64,000 nucleotides of DNA from Vibrio sp. RE86. Lineage in GTDB: Bacteria; Pseudomonadota; Gammaproteobacteria; Enterobacterales; Vibrionaceae. Under the pieces are notes generated by a model that ran no database searches, was not told the DNA's origin, and was given only the letters and a program-made list of their open reading frames with translations. Positions 17,970 through 28,160 of this stretch are shown one piece after another (position 1 is the stretch's first letter; every line of letters begins with the position of its first letter). The stretch covers positions 62,001 to 126,000 of the forward strand of contig NZ_VTXI01000003.1 of assembly GCF_013114545.1 (NCBI RefSeq). Direction: 5' to 3'. The translations under genes were made by a program, and so were the position numbers.

Positions 17970-19640
17970 TTACTTAGCTTCAATCTTAGCCCAAGTATCA
18001 CGCAGGCCAACCGTGCGGTTGAATACTAGCGCTTCTGGCTTCGAGTCTTTCGCGTCTGCACAGAAGTAACCCATACGTTCGAACTGGTAACCTTTTTCCG
18101 CTTCAGCAGAGACTAGGCTTGGTTCAACAAAACCCTTCATCGTCACTAGCGAATCTGGGTTGATTGTTTCTGCGAAGTTATCCGCAGCAGCTGGATTAGG
18201 TACCGTGAACAGGCGATCGTATAGACGAATTTCTGCTGGTAGACCTTTATCCGCTGATACCCAGTGGATTACACCTTTCACTTTACGGCCGTCTTCTGGG
18301 TTCTTACCAAGCGTATCTGCATCGTAAGTACAGAAGATTGTAGTGATGTTGCCTTCAGCGTCTTTCTCAATACGCTCAGCTTTGATCACATACGCACCGC
18401 GTAAGCGAACTTCTTTACCTAGAACAAGACGCTTATACTTCTTGTTTGCTTCTTCACGGAAATCTTCACGCTCGATCCAAACTTCGCGAGTGAACGGAAC
18501 TTCACGTTCGCCCATTTCTGGTTTGTTAGGATGGTTAGCCACGTTTAGTGTCTCAACCTTACCTTCATCGTAGTTTTCGATAACAATCTTAACTGGATCA
18601 AGTACCGCCATCGCACGTGGTGCATTTTCATTCAGATCATCACGAATACAAGATTCTAGCGAACCCATTTCGATCATGTTGTCTTGCTTGGTCACACCAA
18701 TACGCTTACAGAACTCACGGATTGAGCCAGGCGTGAAACCACGGCGACGTAGACCAGAAATAGTAGGCATACGTGGGTCATCCCAACCGTTTACTAGGTT
18801 TTCAGTCACTAGTGTGTTGAGCTTACGCTTAGACATCACAGTGTACTCTAGGTTTAGACGGCTGAATTCGTACTGACGCGGCTGACAATCAATCGTGATG
18901 TTCTCTAGAACCCAATCGTAAAGACGACGATTGTCTTGGAACTCAAGCGTACATAGAGAGTGAGTAATACCCTCTAGAGCATCCGAAATACAGTGCGTGA
19001 AGTCGTACATTGGGTAAATGCACCACTTATCACCAGTCTGGTGGTGCTCGGCAAAACGAACACGGTACAGAACTGGATCACGTAGAACGATGAAAGAAGA
19101 CGCTAGGTCAATCTTCGCACGTAGACACGCTTTGCCTTCTTCGAATCCACCGTCACGCATTTTTTCAAATAGCGCTAGGTTTTCTTCAACACTGCGGTCA
19201 CGGTATGGGCTTGGTTTACCCGGCTCTGTTAGCGTGCCACGGTATTCGCGGATCTGCTCAGGACTTAGCTCTTCAACATACGCTAAGCCTTTGTTAATTA
19301 ATTCAACCGCGTACTCGTAAAGCTTATCGAAGTAGTTTGATGAGTAACAAATTTCATCATCCCATTCGAAGCCTAACCAGCTCACATCATTCTTAATTGA
19401 CTCAACGTATTCTACGTCTTCTTTCTCTGGGTTAGTGTCATCAAAACGAAGATTACACTTACCTTGATAGTCCTGAGCAATACCAAAGTTTAAGCAAATT
19501 GACTTAGCGTGACCGATATGCAGGTAACCATTCGGCTCCGGCGGGAAACGAGTATGCACGCTTGTGTGTGTACCATCCGCTAAATCTTTATCGATGATTT
19601 GGCGAATGAAATTCGATGGACGAGCCTCAGCTTCACTCAT
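17970..19640 (-). CDS. glnS: glutaminyl-tRNA synthetase
   Basis: A class I synthetase that charges tRNA-Gln. The protein has 556 residues, the usual length. The HIGH motif appears in [20 protein letters not shown] and the KMSKS equivalent in [11 protein letters not shown], with the acceptor-stem domain between them and C-terminal beta-barrels for anticodon recognition ([25 protein letters not shown]). It is transcribed leftward. A 263-bp leader separates it from the nagE stop; besides the nagE terminator I see nothing definite there. Confidence 0.98.
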   Translation of the reverse strand: MSEAEARPSNFIRQIIDKDLADGTHTSVHTRFPPEPNGYLHIGHAKSICLNFGIAQDYQGKCNLRFDDTNPEKEDVEYVESIKNDVSWLGFEWDDEICYSSNYFDKLYEYAVELINKGLAYVEELSPEQIREYRGTLTEPGKPSPYRDRSVEENLALFEKMRDGGFEEGKACLRAKIDLASSFIVLRDPVLYRVRFAEHHQTGDKWCIYPMYDFTHCISDALEGITHSLCTLEFQDNRRLYDWVLENITIDCQPRQYEFSRLNLEYTVMSKRKLNTLVTENLVNGWDDPRMPTISGLRRRGFTPGSIREFCKRIGVTKQDNMIEMGSLESCIRDDLNENAPRAMAVLDPVKIVIENYDEGKVETLNVANHPNKPEMGEREVPFTREVWIEREDFREEANKKYKRLVLGKEVRLRGAYVIKAERIEKDAEGNITTIFCTYDADTLGKNPEDGRKVKGVIHWVSADKGLPAEIRLYDRLFTVPNPAAADNFAETINPDSLVTMKGFVEPSLVSAEAEKGYQFERMGYFCADAKDSKPEALVFNRTVGLRDTWAKIEAK

Positions 19641-19854
19641 CTATAGCACCTCAATTATTTTAGTATTGTCAGAGAAATTCTTGCATTGAACGTAATTAAG
19701 ACGCTCAAAGCATATAACGACTAATGATCCACAATTCTCTACCAATACACAACTACAACCGAAGGTTTATTCGTAAATAATGGTCGATTTCTTTTGATAG
19801 TCAGCAAAAGCTGGTTAGCTTTTCATCGAATCTCTTTTCTTTACTCTGAAACGC

Positions 19855-19880
19855 AAAAAAGCCTCCCGAAGGAGGCTTTT
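19855..19880 (-). terminator. terminator of nagE
   Basis: A perfect 10-bp stem AAAAGCCTCC/GGAGGCTTTT with a CGAA loop; on the minus strand it ends in a T run. Confidence 0.9.
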
Positions 19881-19903
19881 CAATTATGTTGATTAAAACT
19901 TGC

Positions 19904-21478
19904 TTATGGCAGTTTTACATCAGATAGGTCTTCGTTTGCACCGATTGCTTTCATTTCGCCAGCAACGATTTCTGCAAGAGGACCAAGGATAACTTGAAGG
20001 TTGTTTTCACCTAGTTTAACAACACCTTTAGCACCTAGTTTCTTCAGTACCGCTTCGTCAGCTACAGAGCGGTCTTTTAGAGTAAGACGTAGACGAGTGA
20101 TACAAGCGTCGATTGAAGTTAGGTTGTTGTGACCACCTAGAGCTTTTAGGTATTGACGAGCTAGGTCGCCGTTTTTAGCTTCACCAGCAGGAGCTGCGCC
20201 AGCTTCTTCGTCGTCATCTTCGCGGCCTGGAGATTTCAGGTTGAATGCGCGGATAGCGAATGTGAATGTGAAGAAGTATAGAGCACCGAAGCCAAGACCG
20301 ATTAGAAGTAGAGTCACAGGCTTAGTTGCTAGACCCCAGTTCAATACGAAGTCGATTAGACCAGCAGAGAAACCGAAGCCGTGTAGCGTACCAAACATGT
20401 TAGCAACAACTAGAGATAGACCAGTGAATACAGCGTGCATTGCGTATAGAGCTGGAGCTAGGAATACGAACATGAATTCTAGTGGCTCTGTAATACCTGT
20501 TAGGAATGAACAGAAACCTACTGAGAATAGTGCACCACCAACTTGGCTACGTTTTTCAGCTGGAGCTGCTAGGTACATAGCTAGAGCTGCACCAGGTAGA
20601 CCGAACATCATTACAGGGAAGAAGCCGTTCATGAATACGCCAGCAGACTTGTCGCCGCCAAAGTAACGGTGTAGGTCACCAGACTTAACTGTTTCAGTTA
20701 CTTCTTTAACAGTTGCAGTGATTTCTGGAGTTACAGAGTTAGCGAATTCAAATGTGTGAGATTGACCAGCAACAAGAGTCTTAGCTAGAGCTGGGTCTAC
20801 ACAAAGTTGTTGTAGAGCAGGAAGCGCTTGACCAGCAGCTTGAGCACCAGTAACTAGAACTTCTTGACACGTACCCATACCGAACCAGAAGTAAGAGTTA
20901 AGAACGTGGTGAAGACCTACAGGGATTAGTGCGCGGTTAAGAGTACCGTAAACGAACTGACCAATTGCACCAGAAGTAGAAACAGCGTGTGCTAGAGCGT
21001 CAAGACCGCCTTGGATAGTTGGCCAAACAACACCAGAAACAGCACCTGCAACTAGCGCGAATAGACCAGCCATGATTGGTACTAGACGTTTGCCAGAGAA
21101 GAATGCCAACCACTCAGGAAGACGTGTAGCATGGAAAGCGTTGTAAGAGTGACCAGCAATGATACCAGCGATGATACCACCGAAGAATGACATGTTAACG
21201 TCAGCGTTGATTGTTGTTGCTGTTGCTGTCAGTACAAAGTATGCAACCGCACCAGCTAGGCCTGCAGCACCTTGACCGTCTTTAGAAAGACCGATTGCGA
21301 TACCTAGACCGAATAGAAGTGGTAGTTGGCCGAAGATAGCACCACCAGCTTGCGCCATGAATGGGATATCAAGAAGGTCACCTTGACCTAAACGTAGTAA
21401 GAGCGCCGCAACTGGAAGCGTTGCGATAGGAAGCATAAGAGCTTTACCTAACTTTTGCGCATATCCAAGAATATTCAC
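19904..21478 (-). CDS. nagE: PTS N-acetylglucosamine transporter, IIC-IIB domains
   Basis: It imports and phosphorylates GlcNAc to GlcNAc-6-phosphate. The N-terminal membrane IIC domain (about residues 1-390) starts MNILGYAQKLGKALMLPIATLPVAALLLRLGQGD and includes GLPGAALAMYLAA. The IIB domain follows residue 440 with phospho-cysteine Cys459 in SIDACITRLRLTLKD. At 524 residues it lacks the fused IIA domain of E. coli NagE (648), so it must take phosphate from a separate IIA such as EIIA-Glc. It is divergent from nagA-nagC, with NagC- and CRP-like sites between. Confidence 0.94.
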   Translation of the reverse strand: MNILGYAQKLGKALMLPIATLPVAALLLRLGQGDLLDIPFMAQAGGAIFGQLPLLFGLGIAIGLSKDGQGAAGLAGAVAYFVLTATATTINADVNMSFFGGIIAGIIAGHSYNAFHATRLPEWLAFFSGKRLVPIMAGLFALVAGAVSGVVWPTIQGGLDALAHAVSTSGAIGQFVYGTLNRALIPVGLHHVLNSYFWFGMGTCQEVLVTGAQAAGQALPALQQLCVDPALAKTLVAGQSHTFEFANSVTPEITATVKEVTETVKSGDLHRYFGGDKSAGVFMNGFFPVMMFGLPGAALAMYLAAPAEKRSQVGGALFSVGFCSFLTGITEPLEFMFVFLAPALYAMHAVFTGLSLVVANMFGTLHGFGFSAGLIDFVLNWGLATKPVTLLLIGLGFGALYFFTFTFAIRAFNLKSPGREDDDEEAGAAPAGEAKNGDLARQYLKALGGHNNLTSIDACITRLRLTLKDRSVADEAVLKKLGAKGVVKLGENNLQVILGPLAEIVAGEMKAIGANEDLSDVKLP

Positions 21479-21560
21479 CTTAAGTTCCCCCTATAGGATT
21501 TTGTATTTTGGCTGAGCCACTTTTTTTAGTCGCTCAATTTAGTCATGCTCAGTTTATGAT

Positions 21561-21583
21561 ATTAATTTTGCTCCGCAAATTAA
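21561..21583. promoter_or_regulatory. NagC-like operator 1 (nagE side)
   Basis: This is an inverted repeat TTAATTTTGC-TCC-GCAAATTAA, with one extra base in the left arm, 82 bp before the nagE start. AT-rich dyads of this kind bind the ROK repressor NagC. Together with the site at 21657 (centres about 96 bp, close to nine helical turns) it could form a repression loop. Confidence 0.5.
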
Positions 21584-21595
21584 AACGTCATCATT

Positions 21596-21611
21596 TGTGA
21601 TCCTAATCACC
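21596..21611. promoter_or_regulatory. CRP-cAMP binding site between nagE and nagA
   Basis: The sequence TGTGATCCTAATCACC matches the CRP consensus TGTGA-N6-TCACA in nine of ten defined positions. It lies between the two NagC-like dyads. In E. coli the nagE-nagB region is likewise activated by CRP and repressed by NagC looping. Confidence 0.75.
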
Positions 21612-21656
21612 AGAAATTGGCAATAACCAAGGTTTTTGCTAGCGAGATCATAAAAC

Positions 21657-21680
21657 TTATTTTACAATTCAAAAAAATAG
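21657..21680. promoter_or_regulatory. NagC-like operator 2 (nagA side)
   Basis: An imperfect dyad with arms TTATTTT and AAAAATAG around a variable centre. It pairs with operator 1 at about nine turns. The next 280 bp up to nagA hold no gene that I can support; this is a long leader or contains an unrecognised element. Confidence 0.45.
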
Positions 21681-21959
21681 CAATCATTAGAGTGAAATCA
21701 GGGTACTCTTAAACAATATAAATAGGCGATGAGTATTGCTAGCACTAGGTCTAAGAAGAATGACCGCATACTAAATAAGTGTTAGTAATCCCAGTACTAG
21801 CCAGTGTTGATACCCAATTTTTAAGACTCATTTTTTCGTTTGCTAAAGATATTTTGCGACCTAATTGAAGCTCACAAATAAAGTACAACTATCCAATAGT
21901 TATGTTTCATTTAGGCGACTAGAAGTATTAAGAATCTAACCTATAAGGATTAGCTAACC

Positions 21960-23096
21960 ATGTATGCGCTAACTAACTGTAAAATTTTTACCGGCAGTGA
22001 CGTCCTCGTTGAACATGCTGTAATCATTAACAACAACCTCATTGAAGCTGTATGTCCAATTGCAGAGCTTCCTGAAGGAATTGAAACTCGTGATCTTAAC
22101 GGTGCAAATGTAAGCCCAGGCTTCATTGATTTACAGTTAAACGGTTGTGGTGGTGTCATGCTTAACGACGAAATCACCGCGGAAACCATGCAGATCATGC
22201 ACGAAGCTAACCTAAAGTCAGGTTGTACTAGCTTCCTCCCTACCCTAATTACCTCTTCGGACGAAGATATGCGTCAAGCGGTAGCGGCTGCTCGTGACTA
22301 CCATACGAAATACCAAAACCAATCGCTAGGTCTGCACTTAGAAGGTCCATACCTTAACGTTGCGAAAAAAGGCATCCACAGTGTTGATTTCATCCGCCCA
22401 TCGGATGACAGTATGATCGACTTCATGTGTGAGAACGCTGACGTAATCGCAAAAGTAACGCTAGCACCTGAACACAACGAAGCGGCTCATATTGAGCGCT
22501 TGAAAGAAGCCGGTATCGTAGTATCGATTGGCCACACCAATGCAACGTATGCAGAAGCACGCCAAGGTTTCGACGCCGGCATTACGTTTGCTACGCACCT
22601 TTTCAATGCGATGACACCAATGGTTGGCCGTGAGCCAGGCGTTGTAGGCGCGATTTACGACACTCCAGAAGTTTACGCTGGCATCATTGCAGATGGCTTC
22701 CACGTTGATTATGCAAACATTCGTATCGCTCACAAAATTAAGGGCGAAAAATTAGTATTAGTGACCGATGCCACAGCTCCTGCAGGCGCTGACATGGATT
22801 ACTTTATTTTTGTAGGTAAGAAAGTATATTACCGTGATGGTAAGTGTGTTGATGAAAACGGCACACTAGGCGGCTCAGCGCTTACAATGATTGAAGCAGT
22901 TCAAAATACTGTTGAGCACGTCGGTATCGCTCTGGACGAAGCACTTCGCATGGCTACTTTGTACCCTGCAAAAGCAATCGGTGTGGAAGAACAACTAGGC
23001 CGCGTTAAGAAAGGCATGGTTGCTAACCTTACTGTATTCGATCGTGACTTCAACGTTCAAGCGACTGTTGTTAACGGACAATACGAGCAAAGTTAA
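21960..23096 (+). CDS. nagA: N-acetylglucosamine-6-phosphate deacetylase
   Basis: It removes acetate from GlcNAc-6-P to give glucosamine-6-P in the cytoplasm. The protein has 378 residues of the amidohydrolase superfamily. Metal and catalytic motifs are [31 protein letters not shown] and [12 protein letters not shown] with the catalytic Asp. It is followed 2 nt later by nagC, forming one operon; nagB (deaminase) is not in this window. Confidence 0.97.
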   Translation: MYALTNCKIFTGSDVLVEHAVIINNNLIEAVCPIAELPEGIETRDLNGANVSPGFIDLQLNGCGGVMLNDEITAETMQIMHEANLKSGCTSFLPTLITSSDEDMRQAVAAARDYHTKYQNQSLGLHLEGPYLNVAKKGIHSVDFIRPSDDSMIDFMCENADVIAKVTLAPEHNEAAHIERLKEAGIVVSIGHTNATYAEARQGFDAGITFATHLFNAMTPMVGREPGVVGAIYDTPEVYAGIIADGFHVDYANIRIAHKIKGEKLVLVTDATAPAGADMDYFIFVGKKVYYRDGKCVDENGTLGGSALTMIEAVQNTVEHVGIALDEALRMATLYPAKAIGVEEQLGRVKKGMVANLTVFDRDFNVQATVVNGQYEQS

Positions 23097-23098
23097 GA

Positions 23099-24313
23099 AT
23101 GAATGGCGGACAAATAGGTAACGTAGATTTAGTAAAACAACTAAACAGTGCAGCTGTTTACAGACTGATCGATCAGCAAGGTCCTATTTCTAGGATACAA
23201 GTCGCTGATGTCAGTCAATTGGCACCTGCCAGTGTTACAAAAATAACCCGCCAACTTTTAGAGCGTGGCCTGATCAAAGAGGTCGCGCAACAAGCTTCAA
23301 CAGGGGGTCGCCGTGCGATCTCCCTGACTACCGAAGTAGAGCCTTTCCACTCTGTGGCGATTCGTCTGGGTCGAGACTACATTCAGTTCAGTCTCTTTGA
23401 TCTTGGCGGGAAAGAGCTTGCCTCTGACTACTGTGAATTCTTCTACACGACTCAAGAAGAGCTGATTGAAGGCTTACTTGAGCAACTCAAACAGTTTATT
23501 CACACCAACCAACCTAATATCAATCAACTGATCGCAATCGGTGTAACACTACCTGGTCTGGTAAACCCTGAATCAGGCGTCGTTGAATACATGCCTAACG
23601 TTTCGATTGATAACTTAGCACTATCAGAAATTATCCATAAATCATTCCACGTACAATGTTTTGTGGGTAACGATGTTCGTGGTATGGCATTGGCTGAGCA
23701 CTACTTTGGTGCGAGTCAAGATTGCCAAGATTCTATCCTAGTTAGCGTTCACCGAGGCACTGGTGCCGGTATCATCGTTAACGGTCAGGTCTTTTTAGGC
23801 TACAACCGTAACGTAGGTGAGATTGGTCACATTCAAATCGATCCTCTCGGCGAGCAATGTCAATGTGGCAATTTCGGTTGTCTAGAGACTGTTGCAGCTA
23901 ACCCTGCCATCGTTGAGCGAGTGAATAAGCTAATCAAACAAGGCTATGAATCGAGCTTAACGACATTAGACACCATTAATATCTCGGATGTTTGTGAGCA
24001 TGCAAATCTCGGAGATGAACTAGCCAAGCAAAGCCTAGTTCGCGTTGGTAATAAGTTAGGTAAAGCGATTGCCATCACCATCAACCTATTCAACCCACAA
24101 AAAGTGGTGATTGCTGGTGACATCACTCAGTGTGAAGACATCGTATTCCCCGCAATTCGTCGTAACGTGGAAAACCAATCTCTAACGACGTTCCATAGCG
24201 GCCTACCAATTGTGGCATCTGAGATCGACCACAAACCAACACTTGGTGCGTTCGCAATGATCAAGCGAGCAATGCTAAATGGCGTCTTGTTACAAAAATT
24301 GTTAGAAGATTAG
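23099..24313 (+). CDS. nagC: N-acetylglucosamine repressor NagC (ROK family)
   Basis: A transcriptional repressor released by GlcNAc-6-P. The protein has 404 residues. The N-terminal helix-turn-helix (SRIQVADVSQLAPASVTKITRQLLERGLIKE) is followed by the ROK domain with IAIGVTLPGLVNPESGVVEYMPN and the zinc motif CQCGNFGCLE. It is in the nagA operon, with NagC-like dyads upstream of nagA and nagE, so it probably regulates itself and the transporter. Confidence 0.95.
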   Translation: MNGGQIGNVDLVKQLNSAAVYRLIDQQGPISRIQVADVSQLAPASVTKITRQLLERGLIKEVAQQASTGGRRAISLTTEVEPFHSVAIRLGRDYIQFSLFDLGGKELASDYCEFFYTTQEELIEGLLEQLKQFIHTNQPNINQLIAIGVTLPGLVNPESGVVEYMPNVSIDNLALSEIIHKSFHVQCFVGNDVRGMALAEHYFGASQDCQDSILVSVHRGTGAGIIVNGQVFLGYNRNVGEIGHIQIDPLGEQCQCGNFGCLETVAANPAIVERVNKLIKQGYESSLTTLDTINISDVCEHANLGDELAKQSLVRVGNKLGKAIAITINLFNPQKVVIAGDITQCEDIVFPAIRRNVENQSLTTFHSGLPIVASEIDHKPTLGAFAMIKRAMLNGVLLQKLLED

Positions 24314-24353
24314 TCTTAGCTTACACAAGTAAGCAACTAATTGAGTTAGAATA

Positions 24354-24382
24354 ACGGGCTACGATATGTAGCCCGTTTTTTT
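24354..24382 (+). terminator. terminator of nagA-nagC
   Basis: A perfect 9-bp stem ACGGGCTAC/GTAGCCCGT followed by seven Ts. It lies just before the antiporter gene. Confidence 0.9.
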
Positions 24383-24401
24383 AGGACGAAACAACACACT
24401 C

Positions 24402-25991
24402 ATGGAACTCATCTTAATTTCAGCGGCATTTTTAGCTGGCTTTATTGCACTGAAATGCAACCTCCCTCCGCTCGTTGGATTTTTACTCGCAGGTTTTGGT
24501 CTGCATGCGTTTGGTTATCAAAGTAGTGACACAATTACCACATTGGCAGATTTAGGTGTCACACTGCTTCTGTTCACTATTGGTTTGAAGCTTGATATTA
24601 AGACCCTACTTTCCAAAGAAATTTGGGCTGGTGCAACCATACACAACCTTTTATCTACAGCGATCTTTAGTGTTGCCCTACTCTGCTTTAAATTCCTAGG
24701 TGTCAGCTCTTTAGCTGCAATGTCATTAGATCAACTGCTGTTACTCGGCTTTGCACTTTCATTTTCAAGTACCGTTTTTGCAGTGAAATCTCTGCAAGAG
24801 AAAGGCGAGATGAACGCAACTTACGGGACCATAGCAATTGGTATCCTCGTCATGCAGGACATCTTTGCCGTCGTGTTCTTGACCGCATCTACAGGTAAAA
24901 TCCCTGAGTGGTATGCCATTGCCTTGTTCGCTCTGCCTTTACTAAGACCCCTATTCTTCAAAATGCTCGATTGGGTAGGTCACGGAGAAATGCTCGTATT
25001 ACTCGGTATTTTCTTTGCCTTAGTCGCTGGTGCAGGCTTGTTTGAACTGGTTGGAATGAAACCTGATTTGGGCGCTCTGATCCTTGGCATGCTATTAGCC
25101 GGACATAAAAAAGCGTCTGAGCTGTCGAAGTCTTTGTTTAACTTGAAAGAGCTCTTTCTTGTCTGCTTCTTTCTCAATATTGGTCTGTCAGCCACGCCAA
25201 CGCTGTCGGGTTTTGCGCTGGCTATTCTGTTCCTATTGCTGTTACCGATTAAGGGTATCCTCTACTTCTTAGTACTTAACACATTCAAGTTCCGTGTTCG
25301 TACTTCTCTTCTTGCTTCGTTAAGCCTGTTCAACTTTAGTGAATTTGGCCTAATCGTTGGCGGTCTTGCTTTCAAGATGGGATGGATGAGCAGTGAAGTG
25401 ATGGTTGGGCTCGCCCTAGCGGTTTCGATCTCTTTCGTCTTAGCTGCCCCAATAAACCGACACGGCCATGCGCTTTATCAACGTTCTGGTAGATGGTTAC
25501 GTGAGCATGCTGCCGAAAAGCTCAACACACGAGATCAACTGATCAACCCTGGCCATGCTCAAGTTCTTATTTTAGGGATGGGACGCATCGGGACAGGTGC
25601 ATACGACGAACTTCGCAATCGCTACGGAAAAATCAGCTTAGGCATTGAAGTTCGTGAAGACGCCGCCCACCAGCATAAATCTCATGGCCGTAACGTCATT
25701 GCAGGCGATGCGACTGACCCAGATTTTTGGGAGCGAATTCTCGACACTGCTAACGTAAAGTTAGTCCTTTTGGCAATGCCCCACCACCAAGGTAATCAGG
25801 TAGCATTGGAGCAGCTAAAACGTCGCAATTTCAAAGGTCAAATCGCAGCAATTGCGGAATACCCTGATCAGTTAGAAGCACTAGTAGAAGGTGGCGTTGA
25901 CGCTGCATTCAACATTTATAGCGAAGCGGGTAGCGGCTTTGCTCGCCACGTTTGTGAGCAACTCAGTCCGCAATTTAACTCTCCTAAATAA
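24402..25991 (+). CDS. monovalent cation:proton antiporter-2 family protein with RCK/TrkA-N domain (Kef/YbaL-like)
   Basis: A 529-residue membrane protein. The N-terminal Na/H-exchanger domain (about residues 1-375) has many helices, including LVGFLLAGFGLHAFGY and LGFALSFSSTVFAVKSLQEKGE, the CPA2 core. A cytoplasmic Rossmann domain follows (HAQVLILGMGRIGTGAYDELR), which binds a nucleotide and gates the transporter. It probably exchanges K+ or Na+ for protons; the ion is not evident. It starts 20 nt after the nagC terminator and has its own terminator. Confidence 0.88.
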   Translation: MELILISAAFLAGFIALKCNLPPLVGFLLAGFGLHAFGYQSSDTITTLADLGVTLLLFTIGLKLDIKTLLSKEIWAGATIHNLLSTAIFSVALLCFKFLGVSSLAAMSLDQLLLLGFALSFSSTVFAVKSLQEKGEMNATYGTIAIGILVMQDIFAVVFLTASTGKIPEWYAIALFALPLLRPLFFKMLDWVGHGEMLVLLGIFFALVAGAGLFELVGMKPDLGALILGMLLAGHKKASELSKSLFNLKELFLVCFFLNIGLSATPTLSGFALAILFLLLLPIKGILYFLVLNTFKFRVRTSLLASLSLFNFSEFGLIVGGLAFKMGWMSSEVMVGLALAVSISFVLAAPINRHGHALYQRSGRWLREHAAEKLNTRDQLINPGHAQVLILGMGRIGTGAYDELRNRYGKISLGIEVREDAAHQHKSHGRNVIAGDATDPDFWERILDTANVKLVLLAMPHHQGNQVALEQLKRRNFKGQIAAIAEYPDQLEALVEGGVDAAFNIYSEAGSGFARHVCEQLSPQFNSPK

Positions 25992-26000
25992 CCACGCTAA

Positions 26001-26025
26001 AGTCGTTCAAAAGAACGGCTTTTTT
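26001..26025 (+). terminator. terminator of the Kef-like antiporter gene
   Basis: A stem AGTCGTTC/GAACGGCT (one G-T pair) with an AAAA loop and a T run. Confidence 0.8.
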
Positions 26026-26137
26026 GTTCTACTGTCTACTTTTTAAACCAAATGTAGATTACATTCACCAAAATAACATTTAAATTAGAAATAATTCACC
26101 CTTTAACCGATAAAACTATTTTTTTCATCAACACTGG

Positions 26138-26154
26138 TTGATTTTTTTAATCAA
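26138..26154. promoter_or_regulatory. inverted repeat upstream of asnB
   Basis: The perfect dyad TTGATT-TTTTT-AATCAA lies 50 bp before the asnB start. Half-sites resemble those of FNR, but the spacing is wrong for it. It may be an operator for an unidentified regulator. Confidence 0.3.
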
Positions 26155-26203
26155 GATGGCAAATTGAAGTCAGAAGGTTAAACAAAATTTAAAGGGAAGT
26201 TGT

Positions 26204-27868
26204 ATGTGTTCTATTTTTGGTATTTTAGACATTAAGAGTGATGCAGAAGCACTGCGTCCAATCGCATTAGAAATGTCTAAAAAACTGCGTCACCGTGGTC
26301 CAGATTGGTCTGGTATCTACTCTTCAGAGAAAGCAATTCTAGCGCACGAACGTCTTGCAATCGTTGGTCTTAACAGTGGTGCTCAACCACTTTACAGCCC
26401 TGACAAAAAACACATCCTTGCCGTGAATGGTGAAATCTACAACCACAAAGAGATCCGTGCTCGCTACGAAGATAAGTACGATTTCCAAACAGATTCTGAT
26501 TGTGAAGTTATTCTTGCACTTTACCAAGAGATGGGCGCTGACCTACTTGAAGAACTAAACGGTATCTTCGCTTTCGTTCTATACGATGAAGAGAAAGACA
26601 CATACCTAGTAGGCCGTGACCACATCGGTATCATTCCTCTTTACCAAGGCCATGATGAACACGGCAACTATTATGTTGCTTCGGAGATGAAAGCACTGGT
26701 TCCTGTATGTAAAACCGTCAGCGAATTTGCTCCTGGTAGCTACTACAGTTCAACAGATTCAGAACCACAGCGTTACTACATCCGAGATTGGAATGAGTAC
26801 GCGGCAGTTCAAGGCAACAGCACGAGCAAAGAAGAACTGACTGAAGCACTAGAAGCTGCAGTAAAACGCCAGTTAATGACTGACGTGCCTTACGGCGTTC
26901 TTCTTTCTGGTGGTCTAGATTCTTCAATCACTTCTGCTGTCGCAAAACGTTTTGCTGCAATGCGTATCGAAGATGATGAGAAGTCCGAAGCATGGTGGCC
27001 ACAACTGCACTCATTTGCGGTTGGCTTAGAAGGTGCGCCTGACCTAAAAGCAGCGCGAGAAGTCGCAGATCAAATCGGTACTGTTCACCATGAGATGACT
27101 TACACGATTCAAGAAGGCCTAGATGCAATTCGTGATGTTATCTACCACATTGAGACATACGACGTTACAACTATCCGTGCTTCAACACCAATGTTCCTAA
27201 TGGGTCGTAAGATCAAAGCGATGGGCATTAAGATGGTACTGTCTGGTGAAGGTGCCGATGAAATCTTCGGTGGTTACTTGTATTTCCACAAAGCACCAAA
27301 CGCAAAAGAGTTCCACGAAGAAACAGTACGTAAGTTACTTGCTCTAAACATGTTTGATTGTGCACGTGCAAACAAATCACTCGCAGCATGGGGTGTTGAA
27401 GGTCGAGTACCATTCCTAGATAAAGAGTTCATCGACGTTGCAATGCGCCTGAACCCGGAAGATAAAATGTGTGGCAACGGTAAGATGGAGAAGCATATCC
27501 TTCGTGAGTGTTTCGAACACTACCTACCAGAATCAATCGCATGGCGCCAAAAAGAGCAGTTCTCTGATGGCGTAGGCTACAGCTGGATCGACACACTTAA
27601 AGAAGTAGCAGAAGCGAAAGTGACTGATCAACAGATGGAAACTGCCGCGTTCCGCTTCCCGTACAACACGCCAACAACAAAAGAAGGTTACGTTTACCGC
27701 GAAATCTTTGAAGAATTGTTCCCACTGCCATCAGCAGCAGAGTGTGTACCTGGCGGTCCATCAGTGGCTTGTTCTTCTGCAAAAGCAATTGAATGGGATG
27801 AGTCATTTAAGAACATGGCAGATCCATCAGGCCGTGCTGTACAGAGCGTGCACAACGACTCGTACTAA
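26204..27868 (+). CDS. asnB: asparagine synthetase B, glutamine-hydrolysing
   Basis: It makes asparagine from aspartate with glutamine and ATP. The protein has 554 residues. The N-terminal glutaminase starts MCSIFGI with the nucleophile Cys2, with RHRGPDWSG and NGEIYNHKE for glutamine binding. The synthetase half has the ATP pyrophosphatase loop LLSGGLDSSITSA and later LSGEGADEIFGGYLYF. The length matches E. coli AsnB (554). It is a single-gene unit with its own terminator. Confidence 0.98.
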   Translation: MCSIFGILDIKSDAEALRPIALEMSKKLRHRGPDWSGIYSSEKAILAHERLAIVGLNSGAQPLYSPDKKHILAVNGEIYNHKEIRARYEDKYDFQTDSDCEVILALYQEMGADLLEELNGIFAFVLYDEEKDTYLVGRDHIGIIPLYQGHDEHGNYYVASEMKALVPVCKTVSEFAPGSYYSSTDSEPQRYYIRDWNEYAAVQGNSTSKEELTEALEAAVKRQLMTDVPYGVLLSGGLDSSITSAVAKRFAAMRIEDDEKSEAWWPQLHSFAVGLEGAPDLKAAREVADQIGTVHHEMTYTIQEGLDAIRDVIYHIETYDVTTIRASTPMFLMGRKIKAMGIKMVLSGEGADEIFGGYLYFHKAPNAKEFHEETVRKLLALNMFDCARANKSLAAWGVEGRVPFLDKEFIDVAMRLNPEDKMCGNGKMEKHILRECFEHYLPESIAWRQKEQFSDGVGYSWIDTLKEVAEAKVTDQQMETAAFRFPYNTPTTKEGYVYREIFEELFPLPSAAECVPGGPSVACSSAKAIEWDESFKNMADPSGRAVQSVHNDSY

Positions 27869-27884
27869 ATATTATTCATACCTT

Positions 27885-27913
27885 AAAAAGGCACCATCTA
27901 GGTGCCTTTTTTA
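27885..27913 (+). terminator. terminator of asnB
   Basis: A stem AAGGCACC/GGTGCCTT with a 5-nt loop and a long T run. Confidence 0.9.
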
Positions 27914-28160
27914 TTTCTTCTCTAACAACTCATCCCAAAAACTTATAGTCGTAACAACTTGGTAATTCCAACTCAATTTTGAAAACTAAGTTTGTAGCAC
28001 GATCATGACACCTACTGATCCACCAATTTATTCTTTCAATTCAACCAGTTAAAAACAAAACAAAGCTAAAGCTAAAATTTTCGTCATTTGCAGTGCATTT
28101 GCCCAAGGAGTATATGTAGTAACAAATAAAAAACTGTAATGATTACAATTAGTAAAACTT

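Noticed and set aside
17863-18069. 68-codon frame after fur
   Set aside because: It consists of the fur terminator, a second terminator and the reverse of the glnS 3' end.
28135-28147. TyrR box upstream of the POT gene
   Set aside because: TGTAATGATTACA is a dyad but lacks the spacing of TGTAAA-N6-TTTACA; mentioned only as a possible operator.
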